NCBI GenBank assembly: GCA_024196135.1
Contig: JAMQCK010000435.1
Coordinates: 1-23,094 of the forward strand
Source of the DNA: Pleurotus ostreatus/Saccharomyces cerevisiae fusant
Taxonomy: Eukaryota; Opisthokonta
Direction: 5' to 3'
DNA: 23,094 nt
The number at the start of each line of letters is the position of its first letter. Positions within the stretch are counted from its first letter, which is position 1. The translations under genes were made by a program, and so were the position numbers. Under the pieces are notes generated by a model, which worked only from the letters and a program-made list of their open reading frames with translations, did no database searches and was not told where the DNA came from. This document shows positions 9,336 through 19,560 of the stretch, piece by piece.

Positions 9336-12300
9336 TCATCCGACCCTCTGCAACCTCTCCCGGCACCTGACCGCCCCCTCGCCCAACCCGCAAGCGCTGA
9401 ACGCATCCCAGGCCCGTCGCCACCACCGGCGGGCGTCGTCCCTTACCGCGTGAGCCCAAAGTACATCTCCCATCCCCAGCATGGCCTCTGCGCGCTCGTG
9501 CGCCATGCCCGTCCACTCGAAGCCGGAGAGGGCTGCTTGAAGGAGGGAGGAGGCGGTGTTGAGGCGTGTGGCTGGGTCGATGCAGTCCAGGTGTCCGCCA
9601 GAGTCGTTCGTGCGACCGCTATCGTCCACGCGCCCATCGCAGTCATTCTGATACCACACGCTCGCCAACCTCCTCAGCGCCGCGCACACCCGGCGCATAT
9701 CGCACTCCAGGAAGGCGGCCGCGAGGGAGAGGATGTAGTGGGTCTGTGCGATGGCGAGGGAAGGCTCATCGGACCCAGTGTCTGGCATTCGAGCCGTCAC
9801 TCCAGCTGGCGCGCGCACCGTCCCACGAAACGCCATGTCCCCTAGCGTCGCGTGCGCCTCCGCCCACGTCGCGCGGGTTTCGAGGCATTGTAGCAAGAGC
9901 TGTCGCCCGTGTTCCGCCTCCTCCGTGGATGTGGCGCTTCGCGCGACCAGCTGCGCCCCAGCCAGTCTGCACGCCAGCGCCCCTCGCTCGTTCCCTTCGC
10001 GCACGCACACCGCGTATGCCCTCGCCAGCTCCCTTGCCGACTTTTCCGCATCCAGAGACTCTCCGCGGGCCAGCGCTACCTTCACCAGGATGACTCTGGC
10101 ATGCGCCCTCGCCACCCGCGCTCTCCGGCTCCCGTTGCGCCTCCCTAGCACCACGCTCGCTACTCGCCTGGCCTCGTCGAAATGCCCGCACCCTAGCAGA
10201 ATTTCCGCCAGCTGACACCTCTCTTCCACCGGGTCTGCATCGAGCGCCATGAGCTGCTTGACAACCCCTCTGCTGATTTTCAGCGCTGCCTTGCCGTCCC
10301 CGATCAAGAATTTGACCCAGGCGACGCGAGAAAGCGCACGCGACTCCAGAACGACGTTCCGCGAGAAGGGGGCGACATGGACGGCAGCGAGGAGGGAGGA
10401 GAGGGCAAGGTGGGGGCGGCGTTGGTGGATGCGGATGGTAGCGAGGATCTGGAGGGCGTGAAATTCGGTGTTGGAGTCGTAGCCTTCGTGGGCTAGCGGG
10501 ATGGCTTCAAGGGCGTGGCTGGCGGCGCGGGAGAGGTAGTCGGCGTGTTCGCTGGGTGGGGGGCGAGGAGGGCCGGTGTGCGAAGGTGGTCGCGCATTTT
10601 GAGGCGTAGGCGGGCGAGATAGGGGTGGGGGTTGCGGTGTTCGCGAGCTGCTGCCTATGGACGCAGCGGCGGCGTCGCAAATACGCTCAGCAAGACGAAT
10701 GTGGCAGAGAGCTGGATCGCGGTTGTCAGGTCGAGCCCGACGCCCACAAATGATGTCAGGAATGTGGACGCACCTTCACAGCCTGGCATCTTCTCTTCCC
10801 TTGCAATCTCCATCGCTCGCAACACGGCGTCGCCCTCGCCCCGGACCACCCTCGACAGACATAGCAAGTAGCGGACGTGCAGCCTCGGATTCCCCTCGTC
10901 CTCGACGGCGCGTCTGACAATGTCGTTCGTGATGAAATCTGACACCCGCCAGCCGGTCGCGGCGCCGATGTACGCCGTGTCGATGGCGCACCCGACGGCT
11001 TCCTCGACTACCTCCCCCTCCTCCATTGCGTGCAGAGCGAGATGCCGTGCACCCAACAGCAGCTCGCCAATGCGCAACAGCGTATCCCCCATGGGCAACC
11101 AATCTGCATATCGCACAAGCGACGGCAAATCGAATGTCGACAGGGCGATGGGCTCGACTTCGACCTCGGGCCTCGCCGCCATTATATGCGTGCGAATTGT
11201 CGGCGGAACGACGAGGAAATCACCCTCCCTTCGCGCGAGGCCCATACGCACAAGCTTTGCCTCTCGAGCGCGTAAGTACACCATGTCGGGCAGGTAGTCT
11301 GTGTTCCCGTTCAGGCTTGCGTCGTAGCATGCGTCCGGCGCGTAGCCGGACCACGTCCTTGGCTTCGCTGTCTCGAACACCGGCAGCTCTTCCGCGACGC
11401 GATGCGAAAGGCCCGTGGGGAGAAGACTCGCCAGTTCGAGGAGGACTAGCGGGTAGTCGGCCTTCCGCCTCCGCAAGCGCGGGTCGGGCATGGGGTTGGT
11501 ATAGTGCAGGCTCCGAATGGCGAATGCGATGATGACGTCCAGTGTGGGTGTAGCGTCGATATGCTCGCGTCGGGCGCGCGCGCGCCATCTGTCCATGCAG
11601 CGGCTGAAGCCCTCGTAGGATGCCGACGTCGCGAGGAGCGTAAGCGCCATGACATGCCCATCGCAGAGACCGAATAACTCTTGCACCTGGTCAGGGGTGA
11701 GCACAGGTGCCTTCCATCTGCATAACTGCTCAGCCTCGCGCAGGCAGAGGTTCCCAAGAGGCGGCAGGAGCGGCGTCGTCCACGGTATGTTGCGCGGTCT
11801 TCGAGGCCCGCGCAGCGTCACCTGCGCATGCGTTAGCACGGACGGCCCTCGCTACCGAGAGCAAGCGACTCACGATCAAGCTCAGACCCTGCGTTCGGCA
11901 GCAGCGTGAGAGGAAACTCTCGAGGGCGAGAGAATGTCGCGCGCTCGTCGTCAGTCCGTCGAGGCCGTCGAGCACGAGGAGCGCAGGCCGCGGCAGGAGG
12001 CGTCGCCAGCGGCCGCGCCGCATGCAACCTAGCTGCGCGCAGATCTTCGTGACCACGTCGTCGACGCTGCGCGCGTCGTCGCATGCGACGTAGAAGCGGC
12101 GGTAGGCATACCTTGCGACGACCTGAGGGTCATGAAGCAACGACCTCACGAAGATCGTCTTGCCCACACCTGCTGAACCAAGTATGCAGTGGTATATGGG
12201 GCCGGCACTCCGTGCAATACTGCTGACAATGTGCTCTCGAAGTCGTGATCGATCCAGCGTGTGAGCGGGGATGCTGGGCAGGAGGTACTCGCTGTTGAGT

Positions 12301-13133
12301 GGCGTCAGATCAAGCTAAGCGCCGGCTAGCCGACGCACCATCGTTTAGCGAGCAAGGCCTCGTCCGTGACTTTCTGGTGGTTATGGTCACATCGGACGTG
12401 CTAGAATGATCGGTGAGACTCACATCCACTACCGTGATCTGCCGGCTGCATTCTGGTCTACGGTTCTTGACAATGTTTACAAGGTCCTCGGCTGTCTGCT
12501 GTATGCGCTTTTGGCACTCTTCGAGGCTTCCCAACCGTCTGTCGTCCAGAGTCTCTTCGGCTTCTGTCTTTCAGGTGGATTAGACGAGTTCAAGTTTCAG
12601 GCTTGGACTCTTACCTCCGAGATGATGTCGGCCACAAGGAACTTGCAGTCCAACCACTCGAGGACCTTGTCATCGTCAAGTGACAACACTCCTGGCAAGT
12701 ATTCGCGTAGCTTTGCATATACAGATTCTAGCGCGCTGCCAAGTATCAGTGATGAGAAGAAGGTCTTCGTGCAGGACCAACGCTCACCTAACCACCCGTG
12801 TGAGCAACTGTAATTCCGACGGCGTGAGGGCAACTTCCGCCGTTCGAATTATGTCCAGCAAATTCCCCAGAACAATCAGGAGGGCCTCTGCTATTTGGAT
12901 GCGAGCGTCGTCCGTCGCGCGCACAAGCTGTCGACCTGTCAGTCCTCGCGCCCTCTTTGAAAAGTGTGGCGCGCGCTCACCGGGATGCTGTCAAACGACC
13001 ATTGTGCCACCCGTGCAATCGTCGCAAGATACGGCAAATCGCTGATGTCCTCTATAACTTGCGTGGGCACGCATACCCGCCGTCCAAAGTCGAGCAATGC
13101 CTGGAGGTCGTTGTCCGCGCCATGGTCGGACAT
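9336..13133 (-). CDS. STAND/NLR-like protein: helical N-terminus, NB-ARC-type NTPase, TPR-like C-terminus
   Basis: There are seven exons: 13133-12981, 12927-12788, 12735-12615, 12567-12424, 12314-11874, 11821-10774 and 10654-9336, giving 1121 residues. Every phase closes. Residues 1-185 are helical (LPYLATIARVAQWSFDSIP, then IAEALLIVLGNLLDIIRTA), resembling the four-helix, MLKL-like N-terminal domain of many fungal STAND proteins. The NTPase has Walker A GSAGVGKT (232-239), Walker B LLVLDGLDGL (298-307) and the arm VTLRG-PRRP-NIPW-PLLPPL (334-358) typical of mushroom NB-ARC proteins. The GLPL position reads GHVMAL. From about 684 a Pro-rich linker leads into Ala/Leu-rich helical repeats (about 720-1121) of TPR type. 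The architecture is that of a regulated switch for non-self recognition or programmed cell death; the ligand is unknown. Intron 10655-10773 (119 nt) has a weaker 3' end, but its splice keeps frame. An alternative, longer N-terminus is reported separately. Confidence 0.82.
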
Positions 13134-14260
13134 GGAGGTGCGAATCAAGCAGGCGCCTCCGCGGCTGATGTCACAATATTTAAGCGCGCCCTCTCTTCTC
13201 GCGCTCACCTGGGAAAGCGCCGCGCTCGATATGGGTCATCCACAGCCCGGGATCCGCGAATGAGAGTCAGCGAACAGCTAGGGAGCACGAGTGACAGGAA
13301 GAAGAGCAATATACTTGGACGGCGTCCGGAGCCGGGCATCAGCCAGGGTCCGTATATCAGTGCTCGCCCCGGACTGACTCCTGGACCGGGAGGTGAGTCA
13401 GGCGTACCAGTCGTGATTTCGCACTTGTCTTCTCACAAGCGCCCCCTCAATACCTCAAAGCCTCTTCACATAGCAGGATGTCGCCACAGCATCGGCGAAG
13501 ACACAGGTCAGTGCTGCTTCCTTCTGTAGGTCGTTGTATAGTCGACTGTTAAGGCAGCCTCAAGGGCGCCTAACAAGACTCGAGCTACATCGGGCAAAAC
13601 GCGATAGGCGATGGCCGCGAGCGATAGCCGCCGAGCGGAGGTCCGAGGTGGTAAACGCCCGTGCACCTCGTCCACGGCTCGCGGTTAGCCGCCCGACGAG
13701 GGACGCACTTGCCCACGGCGAAAACGACGCTGGCGGCTGATGCAGATGGCGGCCCGCGGGGGTGTGCAGCGGTCCCTGTCCTGGGTTGGTGGATGCCGTA
13801 CGCGTTTCCCACCACCTGCCGGAAAGGGTGAGCGGGCGGACGTTCGCACGGTGGCTTGGGAAAGTACCGCATGCTTTCGCAGTCGAGCGCAGGCCCCTCG
13901 GGCCCGCGTAGGCGCTCTGGGACAGCCGAGAGAAGTATCTGTAATACTTTCAGGAGGTGGCAACGATTGGGAACTGCCCATGTGCTTCAGGCGGCGCAGG
14001 GTTTATCGGGTTCCTTCAGTTTCTTTGAACGTCGAACCAAGCAAATGTGTATCCCAATAGAGTAGTTGACATATCATATCAAGGGCGTGGCAAAGGGACA
14101 GCTGAAGACGCCCACAATGGCGCGCTTCACGGGAGCAAAGGCTATCGGGGCTAAGTGCGGTCAGGGCGGAAGGCAGCTAAATGGTCCTCGCCGTGCACTC
14201 ACCGAAGAGGACCTATGATTGGTTCACCAACAATGACCACATGGCATCCCATAAATCCTT
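13134..14260. other. Gene-poor region upstream of the STAND gene
   Basis: These 1127 bp separate the DUF2461 gene, which ends at 14261, from the STAND gene. The part nearest the STAND start should hold its promoter, with an AT-rich TTAAATATT word at 13173-13181 on the minus strand. From 13340 to 14260 there are only short open frames without a recognisable protein, no clear repeat and no tRNA. The stretch could hide a non-coding RNA or decayed exons. Confidence 0.45.
13209..13339 (-). other. Possible extra 5' exon of the STAND gene (hydrophobic leader) or upstream ORF
   Basis: An ATG at 13339 opens a frame reading MPGSGRRPSILLFFLSLVL, then PSCSLT: basic residues followed by a hydrophobic core, like a signal peptide or signal anchor. 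The frame meets an AG|GTGAGC donor at 13208. A 44-nt intron (13165-13208), ending in CAG and containing CTTAAAT, would join it in frame to the STAND protein and add 54 residues. Unspliced, it is a 44-codon upstream ORF ending at 13205. A 44-nt intron would be the shortest in this window, and the same intron contains a TTAAATATT word that could instead be a core promoter element for the start at 13133. Confidence 0.35.
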
Positions 14261-16813
14261 CTACTCCTCCCCATCCTCTTCGTCCTCACTTTCGGACTCC
14301 ATGACCGACATCATATCGTTCAAACTGATGGTCGTCAGCATCCCCAGTCTTCAAGTATGGGAAAGAAACTGAGCACCCACCAATGAACGAAGGGACACAT
14401 GACGGCGGCGACCTTTGCAAGCCTCTCCTTAAAGTCCGGCGCCAACACTTCGGAATCAAGGAATCTGTAGGCCGTCAGCGACCAGGGCAAGCTAAGTAGC
14501 GATCACAACACGCCAGGGAGCGTCCGTTCCAAGTCAAGCGGCGAAACTACAACAAGCCAAGGACAGCGAGATGTTACCCACCTCTCCACGACGGCGAACG
14601 AACGACACTTTAGAAGATCAATATCTCTGGAGGTGGGCGTCAGTGAGCGCCCAGCCGTGATCAACGACGCGGAGAAATGGACGACGCGCAAAAATGGAGA
14701 ACGCGCGAAAATCGCCAGCGCGCCGACAACGCGATCGCCAAAGCGCGGAAATCGACACCAAATCCGCCGAAATCGAGTCAACAGCGACCGCGCTGTACAC
14801 CAACACCGCTCGCCAACACACAACAAGCATCGCCAACATTCGCCACCGCGCCCGCATACGACAACCCTCATCCACCCTGCTCACCGACCCCCACCTGCCT
14901 CGCCCACTCACTTATGATTCTTATCCACCCCCTTCGGCGCCACCTTCAGCTCGTCCTCCATCCCAAAGATATTCGACCTCTCGCCCTCCGCCTGCGGCTT
15001 CGGCTCGCCAAAGTGCTCGACGAACTCGGGCGCGGAGATGATCTCGCGCAGGCGGCGGGGGTTGCGCTTGATGTTGGCCCTGTGGGCGAGGGAAAATGGA
15101 TGGGCGAGAGGTAATGGAAGGAGGATAACAAGCGAATAAGGTGATCAAAGGGACGAGGGTACCGGGTGAGCCAGGATATCGGGTCGACCGAGGATTATCA
15201 GGCGAACGGCAACATCATGTTGACCGAAGATGTCGGGAAACAAGGACGGAATATCGGGGAACGCATCGCTCATCAGAGATCGAGAGCCTTGGGAAAAGCG
15301 CAGCGAGGACGCACCTGATCGTCGACAGTTCATTTTTCCCCGGACACCATGCCCCTGCGGCGATGATGCTTTGATTGCCTGGTTTGACTGGGAGGTGGGT
15401 GTAAGTAAGGTCGGTACGAGAAGATTTTGAAGGGGGAGACGAGAGGACAGTGGGCGGTTTAGGAGAGAACAGTGGGAGAGATGACGCGAGAGAACGGCGT
15501 GAGGGGTGAAGCGAGAGGTTAGTGGGAGGGATGAAGCAAGCAGTGAGAGGAATGGTGTGAAAGAACAATGGGGGGAACCCGGCTTACTCGCTCTGTCGAT
15601 GCGCGTTTGCGCGTCAGCTGAATTCATAGCGAGGGACGCGACTGTACGGCTTACATGTGATCTACGAGGGAATGGTGCGGTCAGTCGCAGAAGCCTCCGG
15701 AGGCAGGGGTAACAGCGTACATCCAGCAAAGGTGCCTTTCCTGCCGCTTCTTGAAAAGCTGGCGGAGAATCCTTGCTTGTACGGCGTCTTGTCGTTACTG
15801 AAGCGTATCTGGAGCGCGTTCAGAACGACCGGGCTGAGCATGAAGTGTCAGGACGAGCGTACATCTCGGTATATTCGGTGAATCACATCCTTGGGCGGTA
15901 GTGGTGGGACTTCAGGATCGACCTCGATTATCGCGTCCGTGAAGGCTTCGACGAAGTCCTTCCACTCCTTCTCTGCCACCCTGTAGACGGGTTCTGGGCA
16001 AGAAATAAGTGGAGAGGGTTATAGTGGTAAAGGGGTGGACTTGCCGTGCATCTTGAACCTACGGACGGCGCGTCAGCAAGCACGCATTCGCAGAGAAGGG
16101 AGGGCCACATACCACTCGCGATTATTGCACTTCGGGTCCTTCATATGACCCAGAAAGTCCAGCGTGTTCTTCGAGATCTGCCCCGGGGGAACTGCACGAA
16201 CAAGCTTTCAGCCGCGTTCCCCTCCCTCAGCCATACATAGAACGCACCTCTCCCCGTCTTCGGCGCCTGCACGATCTCCCCAATCACCTCTTGGCCATCC
16301 TCCGCGTCGTCAAACCCATCATCTGAGTCCTTCTTCGCGCGCCGACTCTTCTTGCGCGGGGTGCTGCTGGGTTTCTTGTCCTGCCCGCGCTTGCGCTTCT
16401 TGGGCGGTTCCGGGTCGCCATCCGACTCGTCGTCCAGCGCATCGCTGTCGTATTCCTTTGGTGCTCTGACTTTCTTCGAGGCCTTAACGTTCTCCTTCGC
16501 GGGTGACTTCTTGTCCTGGCCGCGTTTGCGCTTCTTGGGGGGTTCCGGCTCGGCATCCGACTCGTCGTCGAGCGCGTCGCTATCGTATTCCTTCGCGGCT
16601 TTCCCTCTCTTCTTGACCCTGCTATTCTCCTTTGCATATGGCTCCTCGTTGTCACTTCCATTATCCTCTTCGTCCTCGTTCTCTTCATCTGCCGCGTCTG
16701 ATTCCTCCCTGCGCGACTTGCGCCCTCGCGCTCTCTTTGGCCTTCGCGGATCGCGGTTTCGCAGACTTCGCTGCCGCCTTCCGTGATGTCTTCGTCGTGG
16801 ATTCGCGAGCCAT
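14261..16813 (-). CDS. DUF2461 (TIGR02453) family protein with charged N-terminal tail
   Basis: There are thirteen exons: 16813-16767, 16708-16248, 16191-16113, 16058-16045, 15993-15863, 15808-15721, 15661-15655, 15592-15588, 15387-15315, 15079-14912, 14626-14582, 14464-14381 and 14324-14261, giving 421 residues. From residue 170 on the protein follows the DUF2461 order: GQISKNTLDFLGHMKDP, NNREWFKMHEPVYR, IYRDIRFSNDKTPYK, GYHIAIKPGN, AGAWCPGKNEL, IKRNPRRLREII, DELKVAPKGVDKNHKDIDLL, and an acidic end. The family occurs in bacteria and fungi; its biochemical role is unknown. Residues 16-165 are low complexity with two copies of KEYDSDALDDESD and PPKKRKRGQDKK, suggesting nuclear location. The first intron (16709-16766, donor GTCTGC, no branch point seen) is weak, so the first 16 residues are uncertain. 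Exons of 14, 7 and 5 nt occur. The strict closing of all phases on conserved motifs supports the rest. Confidence 0.85.
15588..15592 (-). other. 5-nt micro-exon (AGCGA) of the DUF2461 gene
   Basis: On the minus strand, AGCGA lies between a CAG acceptor and a GTAAGC donor. It supplies A-GCG-A, the codons for I-A-I in YHIAIKPGN. The intron before it is 62 nt with a GCTGAC branch point; the one after it is 200 nt. Confidence 0.75.
15655..15661 (-). other. 7-nt micro-exon (ATCACAT) of the DUF2461 gene
   Basis: On the minus strand, ATCACAT lies between a TAG acceptor (59-nt intron with GACTGAC) and a GTAAGC donor. After GGA-T from the exon before, it gives TAT-CAC-AT, encoding Y-H and the first two bases of I in the conserved GYHIAIKPGN. 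Confidence 0.75.
16045..16058 (-). other. 14-nt exon followed by a GC-AG intron
   Basis: The exon encodes the end of W, then FKMH, and the first base of E in NREWFKMHEPVY. The intron after it (15994-16044, 51 nt) begins G|GCAAGT, the usual form of GC-AG introns. The nearby GT in CAA|GTCC would break the frame. Confidence 0.8.
16373..16593 (-). repeat. Two imperfect coding repeats in the DUF2461 N-terminal tail
   Basis: Blocks at about 16508-16593 and 16373-16459 encode the same string: KEYDSDALDDESD, two variable residues, PEPPKKRKRGQDKK. The spacing is about 134 nt. Each unit pairs an acidic patch with a basic, nuclear-signal-like patch. Confidence 0.85.
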
Positions 16814-17194
16814 TTCAAGGCTTCAGTGCGTTCTGGATACTCTGAGTTATAACCTGGAATGTGCTGGGAAAGAAGGGAAGGTCCTGCCGCTGACAAGGAG
16901 CGTCTGAGTCGGCATGACGCGCGACGCGGAACCAAATTACAAGAGTCACGCTCACGTGGGGTGATGGACCGTGTCCAGCGCATGTTTCGAGTTCAACTCT
17001 GTAGGCGCGTCGGCCATTTCCAGGCTCCTCTGATTGTTTTCTCGCCTTCTTTGCTATATATTCATAAGTTTACATATGTATCATAGCTGACTACCATCAC
17101 CGTCAACCCGCGAACACCAACATCAACCCACAAATACACATCAACCCTCGAGCACCTGTTCAACTTTCACTTGCGTGGAACTTATACCGCCAGC
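16814..17194. promoter_or_regulatory. Upstream region of the DUF2461 gene and 3' region of ADH A
   Basis: These 381 bp hold the promoter of the DUF2461 gene (minus strand) and the 3' end of ADH A. A TATATA word lies at about 17053-17059. At 17100-17155, ATCAACCC words repeat; the same words occur after ADH B at 19858-19905, so this is the 3' region duplicated with the ADH genes. A second ATG at 16983 is in frame with the DUF2461 second exon but reads through sequence unlike the family. Confidence 0.5.
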
Positions 17195-18890
17195 TCAATA
17201 CTCCAACTCGTTGATCTGCAGCACCTTCCTGCCGCTGACCTCGTACGCGCGCAGCTCGTCGATGATTTTGTTCACGTTCTCGAACGGCTCGGTGACGACT
17301 CGCGCTTTGACGGAACCCTAGAAGTGCGCGCGTGCATCAGTCATTGCTCCTGCCAATATTGAAATACTCACGTTGGCGAAGAGCTCCAACGCAGCCTCGG
17401 TCGCGCTGCGGATGCCGTAGAGGTTGGCACGGACTGCGGGTCAGGACGTTAGTACGTCGTCTTCGTCGTGAAAAGGCCCATGGACCGAGGCAAGAATTAA
17501 CACGTACTCTGAATCGCACTAAACAACGCCTCTCCCGACGTGAAGACGAGATTATCGCCCGAGATGCCGACAAGCACATATCGCGGATCGGTTGGGTAGT
17601 GGTCACCCTCGCCGACGAGGGCGCTCAGACCAAGGGAGAAAGCTATGGGGTATGCACGTCAGCTTCTGTCCTTTCTACTTTGCACGTCGAGACCCAGCGC
17701 ACCCAGTGCAGGTCAGGGTAGTAGTATAACCTAGTAGGTATGAATTGAAGGGGGTGATCGCTCACTTTGTGCTGACACCGCGAAATCGACTACAACGTGC
17801 ACCGTAAAGGGGTCCGCGGCTGCGACGGCGTTGCTGAGCTCGACAGGCGAAAAAGCCTTGACGGCGCCGAGCTCAAGGCCAAGGCGGCGGGCTTCGGGCT
17901 TGAGGTCGCAAACGTAGACTGAAAGCAGAAGGGTGAGATGAGTTGGTGGTGATGCGAGGGTGGCGGGGTTGGTGTTGAGATGGGTGAAAGGCATGTGTGC
18001 GTGCGTGGGAGAGTTAACTATGGAGCGACTTGAAGGGAGGAAAGGAAAGTGAAGCGACGCTGGTCAAAGGTCTAAGCAGAACATTTGAACGCACCCTCCG
18101 CCCCCTGCAACCGCGCATATTGCACCGCCAGATGGCCCAAGCCCCCGACGCCGATGATGAGCACCTTGTCGCCCGCCTTGACCTGCCCGGTGTTAACTAT
18201 TGCGTTGTATGCCGTGGTCCCCGCGTCGGCGGCAATGGCGGCGAGCTTGTCAGGCACGTTATCGGGCTGAGGAGGGCGGCTGTCAGTCTTTTCTCTCATG
18301 TGCCACGCTGTATGGATATAACGAAAGAGAGGTAGAAGGAAGGCGAAACGAACGAGGCAAATTACTCACCACCGGCACCAGCAAATTATCCGCGACCGTG
18401 ATATAATCCGCATAGCCGCCAGGTCCTCCGGTACCGACAGCGTTCAGCGCGGCGGATGTGTGGGGCTTGAGCGCGCGGGTGCAGCCGTTTGCTATCTGAA
18501 TCGCGTAGCGATGGCCTAGCTTGATGCTGGGGTCGACGCCTTCGCCGAGGCTATACTCTCACGAATAAATCAGTAGAAGGCTCTTAAGACGAACTGGAGG
18601 CTCGACCGTGACGTACGCAATCGCAGTAGCGCAAATCTCGTGCCCAAGCACGTAGGTCCGGTTGTCGTTCGTGTAGCCGTTGAGGATGGCGACGTCGGTG
18701 TGGCAGACTTACCGGGCGAAGTCAGTGGGAGATGCAATGTAAAGAAGGACATCAACGTACCACCACAAGCAAGGACTTTGCACAGGACTTCGCCTTTGCG
18801 AGGTTGTTGCACTGGGTAGTCGTCGACGCGAATGAGGTCGTCGAAGCCGGGCTTGTAGAGGTAAGCGACCATGGTCTCGGGAGCGCTCAT
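17195..18890 (-). CDS. Medium-chain zinc-type alcohol dehydrogenase, paralog A
   Basis: There are eight exons: 18890-18761, 18707-18617, 18550-18370, 18266-18095, 17918-17766, 17642-17508, 17433-17372 and 17317-17195, giving 348 residues, normal for this family. The protein should oxidise an alcohol or reduce an aldehyde/ketone with NAD(P) in the cytosol; the substrate cannot be read. Spliced exons 1 and 2 give CGGVCHTDVA, with the first catalytic zinc Cys, and GHE supplies the next ligands. The third ligand position reads ADAGTTAYNA, with Asp in place of Cys. The cofactor motif is IIGVGGLGHLAVQYA. The four-cysteine loop for structural zinc is missing. The paralog, paralog B, lies just upstream in the same orientation. 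Upstream are a TATA box, a CCG-N7-CGG site and an E-box at the same distances as in B. Its start MSAPETMVAYLYKPGF matches B closely. Confidence 0.9.
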
Positions 18891-18980
18891 AGTAAACCAA
18901 GCTGATGATACGAGAAACAGGTGAGTTAGAAGAGAGGTTGAGAAGTGAGGTAGAGAGCATGAAAGCGCGATACCAGAGCC

Positions 18981-18986
18981 TTTATA
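18981..18986 (-). promoter_or_regulatory. TATA box of ADH A
   Basis: TATAAA on the minus strand, within GTATAAAGGC, lies 91 bp before the start codon. ADH B has the matching GTATAAAAGC at 87 bp. Confidence 0.65.
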
Positions 18987-19006
18987 CTTCCTGCCCAGAG
19001 GTAGGT

Positions 19007-19019
19007 CCGCATTCCCCGG
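19007..19019. promoter_or_regulatory. CCG-N7-CGG site upstream of ADH A
   Basis: CCGCATTCCCCGG forms an inverted CCG/CGG pair spaced by 7 bases, the kind of site bound by Zn2Cys6 fungal regulators. It lies 117 bp before the start codon and is matched upstream of ADH B at 121 bp. Confidence 0.5.
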
Positions 19020-19360
19020 ACGAGACGCTGGGGTCTTCATTCCGAGCACGCAGGTCCAAACAGCCGACGCTCTCTCTTGGCTCACTTCATCACATACCAA
19101 GGCACTCTGCTAGTCAATCTACGGGTATCACTACTTACGCTACATGCATAGCTCTCTGAGCAATGCACACTGCGCTCAATATGGCATTGCCGACTGTAGC
19201 CCAATGCGCGCTGGCCTCTGATGCATGGACACTGCCCTGCCTGGTCCACATTGGCCGATGAGTGATGTGGGGAAAAGCAAGTCATGCAGAGTGTGGCACA
19301 CCACCAAGCGAGACGCGACGGAAGCACTCATGAGCGTGCTAAGCAGGAGACGGAACTGAA

Positions 19361-19432
19361 CAAGCGCCGGACGAAACACGCGCCGGACCGTGAGAATTAC
19401 GTCACCTGACTCCATGCTGAAGTTTCCACGTG
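19361..19432. promoter_or_regulatory. Distal conserved block and E-box upstream of ADH A
   Basis: A 32-bp block with two GCGCCGG-like words (19361-19392) and a CACGTG at 19427-19432 recur upstream of ADH B at nearly the same distances from the start (471 against 475 bp, and 537 against 541 bp). The match may simply reflect recent duplication; the part that has stayed identical could be functional. Confidence 0.5.
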
Positions 19433-19560
19433 TTATCACACCAAAATAGGCACATCAAAGGGGCGCCCTCGAGTTGGTGTTTTTCGTCCCTCTTTGCCGC
19501 TCCTCAAGTGTCACACAGAAGAGAGACCCGTTTCACTCACATACTGCATATCTGGTACTG

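Larger units (their letters stand above)
16142..19500. repeat. Tandem segmental duplication, left unit
   Basis: This unit runs from inside the third exon of the DUF2461 gene through ADH A and its promoter. Matching anchors in the right unit (19561-22440) are 16142-16184 with 19561-19603 (about 37 of 43 identical), the whole ADH gene, and 19361-19392 with 22276-22307 (30 of 32 identical). The order and orientation are the same. Edges are approximate because they were aligned by eye. Confidence 0.75.

Noticed and set aside
9213..9845. Plus-strand open frame over the 3' end of the STAND gene
   Set aside because: It is opposite the TPR-like exon and has no recognisable domain.
15145..15729. Minus-strand frame of 194 residues
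   Set aside because: It mixes introns and exons of the DUF2461 gene and gives non-conserved protein.
16814..16983. Upstream ATG at 16983 as start of the DUF2461 protein
   Set aside because: It would add about 57 residues with no likeness to the family or to the charged tail, although it needs no intron. Kept only as a less likely alternative.
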